Assembly: GCA_002779345.1 (NCBI GenBank)
Contig: PEWW01000152.1
Span: forward strand, 1-5,056
Length of the DNA stretch: 5,056 bases
From: Candidatus Omnitrophica bacterium CG07_land_8_20_14_0_80_50_8
Lineage (GTDB): Bacteria > Omnitrophota > Gorgyraeia > 2-02-FULL-51-18
Reading direction: 5' to 3'
Positions 1-5,056 of the stretch are shown piece after piece (within the stretch, counting starts at the first letter, position 1; the number at the start of each line of letters is the position of its first letter). A model generated the notes under the pieces. It was not told the origin of the DNA. It did no database searches and saw nothing but the letters and a program-made list of their open reading frames with translations. Made by a program: the position numbers and the translations under genes.

Positions 1-1084
1 TGAAGCGTTCTTTTTTTAATTCGATCGGAATCTGACCCGGAAGTCCATAGGCCTTCGACCCTTCTTCCTCTGAAAACATGAACGCGCCCAGGCGTTCAAA
101 ACGGATCGCTTTTAAAAAATTCATGAGATCACGAAATTCCTCATCCGTTTCTCCGGGAAACCCGACAATGACCGCCGTGCGAATGCTGACGCCCGGCACC
201 TTTTTGCGGAAACGCGCTATCACCCACTCCATCTGAGCCCGGGTCACCCCGCGATTCATGCGCTCAAGTACCCGGTCGTGGCTATGCTCAATCGGAAGGT
301 CAAGGTACTTGCAGAGGCCATGGCCGGAAGCCATCACGTCCATCAATGTTTCGTCGATATGTCCCGGGTGCGCGTAGAGGAGGCGAATCCACGGCGCCAA
401 ATTTAACGAAGTGATCTGTTTTAAAAGTTCGGGGAGTTGAAACAACCGCCCGCGATCAAATCCAAACGCGGCGGTGTCCTGACCGATCAGATTTATTTCA
501 GACAGGCGGCGCCGGGTTGAAATCTGCTTGATTTCGTTTACGATAGATTCAATAGTGCGTGAACGATGCGGCCCCTTCATCCGCGGAATCACGCAGTAGG
601 AGCAGGCGTTGAGGCAGCCTTCGGAAATTTTTACATAGGCAAAATGATCAGGTGTCAGGGAAACTCGGGGAGTGTTTTCATTAAGAAGAAAGCGCGGATG
701 GGCGTTGACCTCAAAAACTTTTTTATGATGAACCTCCAACGGTCTTAAAAGTTCCGCGAGCTTATCTAAACTATCCGTGCCGATGATGGCGTCTACCTCA
801 TCGCCCAGCTCTTTTCGTAACTGGGCGCCGTAACGCTGAGCCAGGCAACCCAGTACCACCACGGCCTTCAAGCGGCCTTTTTTCTTTAATTGGCAGAGTC
901 TTAGGATCGCCTCAATAGATTCTATTTTTGCTTCTTCTATAAAACCGCAGGTGTTGACAAGGACGACATCCGCTTTTTGAATATCCGCGACGACCTCATG
1001 GCCTTCTTTTTTTAGGCCGCCCAGCGCTACCTCGGAGTCTACCAAAGTCCTCGCGCAGCCTAAGCTTACAAGCCCGACTTTCAT
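1..1084 (-). CDS. rimO: Ribosomal protein S12 methylthiotransferase RimO (3' end cut by window edge)
   Basis: Radical SAM enzyme that adds a methylthio group to a conserved aspartate of ribosomal protein S12, in the cytoplasm. I translated 361 codons from an ATG at 1084-1082, open to the left edge. The N-terminal UPF0004 domain (about 1-125) carries its three cluster cysteines C10 (SLGCARTLVDSE), C46 (NTCGF) and C80 (LGCLAQRY). The radical SAM core follows, with the CxxxCxxC motif at C157, C161 and C164. RimO rather than MiaB is favoured by the VDSE signature, IPRMKG after the radical SAM cysteines, IGQDTAAFG near 200 and the EEGSKAYGLPGQIP segment near 340. RimO proteins usually have about 430-440 residues, so the missing part should be the C-terminal TRAM domain. 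The start lies 2 bases after the rodZ-like stop, with no strong ribosome binding site, so coupling is likely. Oddity: the usual PKN after C10 reads ART. Confidence 0.93.
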   Translation of the reverse strand, partial: MKVGLVSLGCARTLVDSEVALGGLKKEGHEVVADIQKADVVLVNTCGFIEEAKIESIEAILRLCQLKKKGRLKAVVVLGCLAQRYGAQLRKELGDEVDAIIGTDSLDKLAELLRPLEVHHKKVFEVNAHPRFLLNENTPRVSLTPDHFAYVKISEGCLNACSYCVIPRMKGPHRSRTIESIVNEIKQISTRRRLSEINLIGQDTAAFGFDRGRLFQLPELLKQITSLNLAPWIRLLYAHPGHIDETLMDVMASGHGLCKYLDLPIEHSHDRVLERMNRGVTRAQMEWVIARFRKKVPGVSIRTAVIVGFPGETDEEFRDLMNFLKAIRFERLGAFMFSEEEGSKAYGLPGQIPIELKKERF

Positions 1085-1086
1085 TA

Positions 1087-1908
1087 CTAAGCCGTGATCC
1101 TGACGCCTTCGCGGTTGATGAGCATTTTTTTTGTCACCGCTTTGCCGGGTGATCCGAGGTCATATTCGTTGAGGGTTAATTCCATGCTCGAGGCGTTGCC
1201 GGTCCATAGTTCAAAATGATCGTTAGCCGTCCACGTTTCAACGACTCCGCGTTTCACGATGGACTGAAAAAGAACCTTGCCGTCTGATTTGACTCTGAGC
1301 CAAACAGAATCTAAGCCCTTAATCTTGAGGCGAAGCGCCTCTTTTTTTCCAATCTTCGGAAAATTACCCAACAAGGGATGCCTCAGCCAGTCGCTTGCGT
1401 TGAAACCATCCTCAACGGCCAAGGCCGTCTTCGCCGGCACCGTGTCCGTCTTTTTCATCTTCGCGGATTTTGATTGAAGCGGTTTTATGACTTTAGAAAC
1501 TTTAGTTTGCTTTAAGTGATTCGCCGCGTTTTTTGCAAGATGAAAAATAGCGCCTCCGCCGAGAACCAATGCCAAAATAAGCGCCGGAATAACGAGCAGG
1601 CTTTTATCAAAATCAAAAAATGATTTTGTACCGCTTAGGTCCACCGGCTTGATATAAAGCACTTGGGCGGGCTCTTTCATGCCGGTCAATTCATAAGCGC
1701 GCACGAGTTCCTCGGGGTTTATTTCAAGAAACTCGGCATAGCTTTTGAGAAAACTTTTTACAAAAAGCGGGCTTGGCAATTTCTCGAACTTGTCTTCCTC
1801 CAACAACTGCAGTACCCGGGGGTGGATTTTAATCCGGGAATGAACCTCTTCCAACGAAATTGATTTCTTGTTTCTCGCTTCTTTTAAAGCACTGCCTATG
1901 GAGCTCAT
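1087..1908 (-). CDS. rodZ: RodZ-like cytoskeletal protein: HTH, one membrane segment, DUF4115
   Basis: A 273-residue single-pass membrane protein with RodZ family architecture. The N-terminal HTH_25 domain (about 4-72) starts IGSALKEAR and contains PSPLFVKSFLKSYAEFL, a typical fourth helix of RodZ homologues. One hydrophobic segment (about 103-126) is followed by a basic, Lys-rich linker (about 127-165) and a C-terminal beta domain (about 190-265) matching DUF4115, with SVWLRVKSDGKVLF, a GNASSMELTLN core and LGSPGK. In characterised RodZ the cytoplasmic HTH binds MreB to support rod shape, and the C-terminal domain is periplasmic. Aromatic residues F49, F53 and Y57 lie in the helix that carries the MreB contacts in E. 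coli; this mapping is by eye. The ATG shares ATGA with the ftsK stop, implying coupled translation. Position beside ftsK and rimO fits RodZ/YmfM relatives. mreB is not in the window, so the cell-shape role is inferred; a different regulatory use of the HTH cannot be excluded. Confidence 0.85.
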   Translation of the reverse strand: MSSIGSALKEARNKKSISLEEVHSRIKIHPRVLQLLEEDKFEKLPSPLFVKSFLKSYAEFLEINPEELVRAYELTGMKEPAQVLYIKPVDLSGTKSFFDFDKSLLVIPALILALVLGGGAIFHLAKNAANHLKQTKVSKVIKPLQSKSAKMKKTDTVPAKTALAVEDGFNASDWLRHPLLGNFPKIGKKEALRLKIKGLDSVWLRVKSDGKVLFQSIVKRGVVETWTANDHFELWTGNASSMELTLNEYDLGSPGKAVTKKMLINREGVRITA

Positions 1909-4121
1909 GTCGGCTGTTTCTCATCTGTTTGGTTAGGGCATTCAATCAATATTTCTCTCGGTTTGGCTCCGCGGTATGGGCCAACCACGCCGTCCTCTTC
2001 CATCATATCGATGAGCCTTGCCGCGCGGGTATACCCCAGCCCCAACCGCCGTTGGACCATCGAGACCGACGCTTGGCCCGTTTGAAGCACCACGCGTCTG
2101 GCCTCATCGTACACTTTGTCGCGTTTAAAACTGCCGAAGGGCTGTTTTTTGTCCTGAGACTGAATCAACGTATCCTGATACACCGCCTTGCGCTGGGATT
2201 TTATAAATTGTGTAATCTTTTCGATTTCCGTGTCCTGGACCCAGGCGCCCTGAGCGCGGGTGAGTTTAGATTTTCTGGGATCCATCATCAGGAGATCCCC
2301 GCGGCCTAAGAGTTTATCGGCGCCGTTTTCGTCAAGAATGGTCCGTGAGTCAACTTTCGACGCCACTTGGAACGCCAGGCGCGCGGGAAAATTGGCCTTG
2401 ATGACACCGGTAATAACGTCGACGGACGGCCGTTGAGTCGCGAGAATCATGTGGATACCGACCGCCCGCGCCAACTGCGCCAAGCGCGTGATAGCCGCTT
2501 CCACTTCTTGCGCTGACGACGACATGAGATCCGCCAGCTCATCAATCACGATGACAATATAAGGCATCTTTTTGACAAGGATCGGCTCGTCTGCATTTTC
2601 GGCGTCGTGAACAAGCGTGTCACTTCGAATCTCTTTATTGCGAACCTTCTCGTTGAACGAGAGAATATTTTTTGCGCCCGCTTTTGCCAGCACTTTGTAA
2701 CGCCTCTCCATTTCACTCACAAGCCACGCAAGCACCCCAGGCACCTTGCTCCTGTCCGTGACCACCGGACAAACCAGGTGCGGCAAGTCATTGTAAAAAT
2801 GGAGTTCGACCATTTTAGGGTCAATGATTAAAAACTTTACGTCGTCAGGCGTGGCCTTGTACAAAATGCTGATGATCATGCTGTTAATGCAGACGCTTTT
2901 ACCGGTGTTGGTCGCGCCGGCAATCAAAAGGTGCGGCATATCCGCCAAATCAGACACTAGCGGATTTCCTGCCGTGTCCTTGCCGATCACTATCGCTATC
3001 TTTGATTTCTCATTTTGAAATTCCGTTGACGCCAATACCTCTTTGATATAAACCGTGGCAATCGCATTACTAGGAATCTCAATGCCGACGCGGGATTTCC
3101 CCGGGATGGGAGCCACGATACGCACACTGACCGCGCGCATCGCCAGGGCAATGTCGTTATCCAATGAAGTGATCCTTTGAACTTTGACTCCGGCCGCCGG
3201 CTGAAGCTCATAGCGCGTGATGGTCGGGCCTTGCTCGACCTCCTCGACTTTGGCTTCAATTCCAAAATTCCTCAAGGTGTTTTCAAGTACACGCGAGCTT
3301 TCTTCCAGGCCCGCTTTAAGTTTTGATTGATCCACCCTAGGCGCCGTCAGCAACAAATCAATAGACGGCAGCTGATAGCTGCTTTCATCCGCTTCAGGCT
3401 CAACGATTTTTGATTTTTCGGGAGCTGACGGGGGCTTGGACGCCGCGGGCCCTGGAACGGATACTTTGATTTGCGGTTTCTCCTCGGTCCGGATCGCCTG
3501 CCTCGGCTTTTGGGCAATATTATCTTTGGGCTCGGCAAATTTCGCGTTTGTCAAAAACGAGGGCTTCGCAGATTTATCTAAAAAGAGCGTAAACGCGTTT
3601 CGTGCCCGTTTAAAAAGATCAACCGCCATCTGCAAAACCAAAAGCTCTGTGGCTAGAATAATAGACAATAAAAAAAGGGACAAAGCTACAAAAATACCCG
3701 CGTTTCCAAAAAGAGTGGAAAGAAAGCCCGCGACAAAAAAACCGATAAAACCGCCCGATTGAAAGCTGTTGATTTCGGTCGCGTGACTTATGAGGGAAAA
3801 AAGCGCGCAGGCTGAAGTAAAAAAAATAACCGTAACAAATAATTTAAGCCAAAGTTTCTGACTTTTTTTGCCGGCCAGCTTGAGAAGCGCCCACACCAAA
3901 AAAAGCGGCACGAGAAAATAGGCCGTCTTCCCGAAAAGAAACATGAGCGTCCAGGCCGCGTAAGCGCCGACGATGCCGACAAAATTATGGGTGGGGGCAT
4001 TAGGAACAGAGACCTCAAAAGGAATATCCTCCGGCCGGTAGGAAAAAAGCGCCAGAAACGTCAGGCAGGAAACCACCAACCAAAAAAAAGCAAGCACCTC
4101 GCCGCGTTTTCTTTCTTCCAC
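1905..4121 (-). CDS. ftsK: DNA translocase FtsK (FtsK/SpoIIIE family)
   Basis: Septum-anchored hexameric DNA pump that clears and sorts chromosome ends during division. It has 738 residues, close to SpoIIIE and much shorter than E. coli FtsK (1329). The N-terminal membrane domain (about 8-170) has hydrophobic segments near 8-28, 48-83, 91-112 and 124-165. A short Pro/Lys/Glu-rich linker (about 171-250) leads to the motor. The alpha/beta motor (about 260-640) has Walker A GATNTGKS (402-409), IIDPKMVEL (432-440), Walker B VIVIDELAD (523-531) and ATQRPSVDVITG (561-572). The C-terminal gamma winged helix (about 665-727, with LGYTRAARLIDMMEEDGVVGP) is the part that in relatives reads KOPS polarity sequences and contacts XerD. 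The start codon is GTG, supported by an AGGAG site 7 bases upstream. The gene begins 2 bases after dut and overlaps the rodZ-like start by 4 bases. Walker A has Asn-Thr where Gly-Ser is usual, but the essential Gly, Lys and Ser remain. Confidence 0.97.
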   Translation of the reverse strand: MEERKRGEVLAFFWLVVSCLTFLALFSYRPEDIPFEVSVPNAPTHNFVGIVGAYAAWTLMFLFGKTAYFLVPLFLVWALLKLAGKKSQKLWLKLFVTVIFFTSACALFSLISHATEINSFQSGGFIGFFVAGFLSTLFGNAGIFVALSLFLLSIILATELLVLQMAVDLFKRARNAFTLFLDKSAKPSFLTNAKFAEPKDNIAQKPRQAIRTEEKPQIKVSVPGPAASKPPSAPEKSKIVEPEADESSYQLPSIDLLLTAPRVDQSKLKAGLEESSRVLENTLRNFGIEAKVEEVEQGPTITRYELQPAAGVKVQRITSLDNDIALAMRAVSVRIVAPIPGKSRVGIEIPSNAIATVYIKEVLASTEFQNEKSKIAIVIGKDTAGNPLVSDLADMPHLLIAGATNTGKSVCINSMIISILYKATPDDVKFLIIDPKMVELHFYNDLPHLVCPVVTDRSKVPGVLAWLVSEMERRYKVLAKAGAKNILSFNEKVRNKEIRSDTLVHDAENADEPILVKKMPYIVIVIDELADLMSSSAQEVEAAITRLAQLARAVGIHMILATQRPSVDVITGVIKANFPARLAFQVASKVDSRTILDENGADKLLGRGDLLMMDPRKSKLTRAQGAWVQDTEIEKITQFIKSQRKAVYQDTLIQSQDKKQPFGSFKRDKVYDEARRVVLQTGQASVSMVQRRLGLGYTRAARLIDMMEEDGVVGPYRGAKPREILIECPNQTDEKQPT

Positions 4122-4123
4122 CG

Positions 4124-4573
4124 TCAGGCTCCTGTGTGGCCAAAACCACCCGTTGACCGTACGGTTTCGGCAAGCGTTTCAACTTCGATCACTTCGGCGT
4201 GTACCACTTCCTGAATCACCATCTGCGCCAGCCTCGAACCTCTTTTTATTGAGTAGGCTTCTTTTCCCAGGTTGGTCACGATCAAAGAAATGACACCGCG
4301 GTAATCGCTGTCAACGGTGCCCGGGGTGTTTACAAGAGTAATGCCGTGTTTTAACGCAAGGCCGCTTCGCGGACGAATCTGGGCCTCATAACCATGAGGG
4401 ATCAACACAGAAATACCGGTGGAGATAAGTTTGATCTCCCCCGGCTCGATCACAACTTCACGAGGCACGGCCGCGCATAGATCCATGCCGGAGGCACCGT
4501 CCGACATATAGGCAGGCAGGGCTAAATCTTTAGTCTCAGAATTTCTTTTGATGAAAAGTTTTATTGTCTTCAC
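4124..4573 (-). CDS. dut: Deoxyuridine 5'-triphosphate nucleotidohydrolase (dUTPase)
   Basis: Homotrimeric cytoplasmic enzyme that hydrolyses dUTP to dUMP and pyrophosphate, keeping uracil out of DNA and supplying dUMP for thymidylate synthesis. Counting from the GTG at 4573-4571 (149 residues, the usual family length), all five motifs are present in order: motif 1 DGASGMDL (25-32), motif 2 PRSGLALK (68-75), motif 3 [12 protein letters not shown] (82-93) with the probable catalytic Asp D88, motif 4 RGSRLAQMV (111-119) and motif 5 STGGFGHTG (140-148), the Phe-containing glycine-rich arm that closes over the neighbouring active site. The frame stays open upstream to an ATG at 4615, which would give 163 residues and an 80-base overlap with pnp. 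I prefer the GTG because [10 protein letters not shown] is where family members normally begin, though neither start has a strong ribosome binding site; a GTG at 4588 is another option. The stop is 2 bases before ftsK. Confidence 0.93.
   Translation of the reverse strand: MKTIKLFIKRNSETKDLALPAYMSDGASGMDLCAAVPREVVIEPGEIKLISTGISVLIPHGYEAQIRPRSGLALKHGITLVNTPGTVDSDYRGVISLIVTNLGKEAYSIKRGSRLAQMVIQEVVHAEVIEVETLAETVRSTGGFGHTGA
4129..4133 (-). promoter_or_regulatory. Ribosome binding site of ftsK
   Basis: The minus strand reads AGGAG here, 7 bases before the ftsK GTG at 4121-4119. It lies inside the last codons of dut. This spacing is near ideal and supports the GTG as the true ftsK start. It is the only strong Shine-Dalgarno-like site found at any junction in the window; the others appear to rely on coupling. 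Confidence 0.7.
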
Positions 4574-5056
4574 CGCGTCTGGGTTCACTGCGTTTGGCAA
4601 CCACCGGCGGGGCATCGGAATTGGATTGCTTCTTTGAGAGATTGATGCGACCCTGTGAATCTATTTCAATCACCTTCACTAAAATTTCGTCCCCAATCTT
4701 CACGACGTTTTCCACTTTGTCCACAAACGTGTCCGAAAGCTCGGAGACGTGTACCAGGCCTTCTTTGCCCGGCAAGATCTCGCAAAACGCGCCAAAATTC
4801 ATGATACGTTTGACAACCGCTTTGTAGATCTTTCCCACTTCGGCGTCTTCCGTGATGCCGTTGATCATTTGAATCGCTTTTTCCGTGCTGACGTTTTCTG
4901 AGGACGCAATACGAACCGTGCCGTCATCCTCTACCTCGATAGACGCCCCGGACTCGGCGGTAATTTTGCGAATCATCTTGCCGCCGGGACCGATAATCTC
5001 GCGGATTTTATCCGGATCGATCTTAATGGTCGTGATGCGCGGTGCGTAAGAAGAAA
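4536..5056 (-). CDS. pnp: Polynucleotide phosphorylase, C-terminal KH and S1 domains (5' end cut by window edge)
   Basis: Last 172 residues of PNPase, the phosphate-dependent 3'-5' exoribonuclease of mRNA decay. The visible part starts in the conserved SSYAPRI segment that follows the second RNase PH domain, and continues [18 protein letters not shown]. That is the KH domain (about fragment residues 8-66), with its RNA-binding GPGG loop at 22-25. The S1 domain (about 73-143) shows [18 protein letters not shown], the [14 protein letters not shown] core and a final GRINLSKKQ strand. After S1 comes a short basic tail of about 30 residues ending HQKKF. The catalytic RNase PH domains must lie beyond the right edge; an internal ATG at 4976 is not a gene start, because the family sequence continues upstream of it without a break. 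The last 12 codons plus the stop overlap the dut start in another frame. In many bacteria pnp follows rpsO, which cannot be seen here. Confidence 0.96.
   Translation of the reverse strand, partial: SSYAPRITTIKIDPDKIREIIGPGGKMIRKITAESGASIEVEDDGTVRIASSENVSTEKAIQMINGITEDAEVGKIYKAVVKRIMNFGAFCEILPGKEGLVHVSELSDTFVDKVENVVKIGDEILVKVIEIDSQGRINLSKKQSNSDAPPVVAKRSEPRRGEDNKTFHQKKF

Noticed and set aside
566..748. 60-codon plus-strand open frame at the left end
   Set aside because: It is antisense to the radical SAM region of rimO, which is continuous and conserved; it is a shadow frame.
863..883. Plus-strand GGCC...GGCC pairing followed by six T residues, resembling a second antisense terminator
   Set aside because: The stem is only 4 base pairs with a 7-base loop, and the T run comes from Lys codons of rimO. 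It is too weak to call.
1860..2309. 149-codon open frame on the plus strand opposite the end of ftsK
   Set aside because: It lies wholly opposite conserved FtsK motor-end and gamma domain sequence, shows no recognisable domain, and its composition follows from the codons of the other strand.
4536..4976. A separate small S1-domain RNA-binding protein starting at the ATG at 4976
   Set aside because: The same frame continues upstream through the PNPase KH domain start (YAPRI, IGPGGK) to the window edge, so this ATG is an internal methionine of pnp.
1..5056. Possible KOPS-like FtsK-orienting sequence (GGGNAGGG or its complement)
   Set aside because: No exact copy was found on reading either strand; GGCAGGCAGGG near 4511-4521 is only a partial resemblance.
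1..5056. A hidden novel system such as defence island, mobile element or CRISPR array
   Set aside because: Almost every base is explained by five well-conserved housekeeping genes with gaps of 2 bases or overlaps; no repeats, integrase, transposase or unknown gene remains.

Overview
The window is one compact block of bacterial housekeeping genes, all read on the minus strand. In transcription order (right to left) they are: the 3' end of pnp (polynucleotide phosphorylase), dut (dUTPase), ftsK (DNA translocase), a rodZ-like gene (HTH, one membrane segment, periplasmic DUF4115) and most of rimO (ribosomal protein S12 methylthiotransferase). pnp is cut by the right edge and rimO by the left edge. 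No RNA gene, insertion sequence, CRISPR array, prophage gene or long repeat was seen, and no stretch over 300 bases lacks a gene.

Layout: pnp 4536-5056 (partial); dut 4124-4573, overlapping the pnp end by about 38 bases if its GTG start is right; ftsK 1905-4121, 2 bases after dut, with a GTG start and a clear AGGAG site inside the dut end; rodZ-like 1087-1908, sharing ATGA with the ftsK stop; rimO 1-1084, 2 bases after the rodZ-like stop. There is no room for a promoter or terminator between genes, so the block is probably one operon with translational coupling at most junctions.

The genes do not form one pathway. pnp (RNA decay), dut (nucleotide hygiene) and rimO (ribosome modification) are general housekeeping genes. 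ftsK and the rodZ-like gene both act at the membrane, in division with chromosome segregation and in rod-shape maintenance. FtsK next to a RodZ/YmfM-type protein and RimO resembles clusters in many bacteria where pgsA, cinA and recA follow, so pgsA may lie beyond the left edge and rpsO beyond the right edge; this is inference.

The organism is a bacterium of moderate GC by eye, with an inner membrane division system and MreB-type cell shape control implied. Gene order and protein style are compatible with an uncultured lineage such as Omnitrophota or a relative, but sequence reading alone cannot settle this. I found no credible new biological system. The points worth a second look are small: changed residues in family signature motifs, the overlapping pnp/dut reading frames, and a terminator-like hairpin on the strand opposite the rodZ-like gene.
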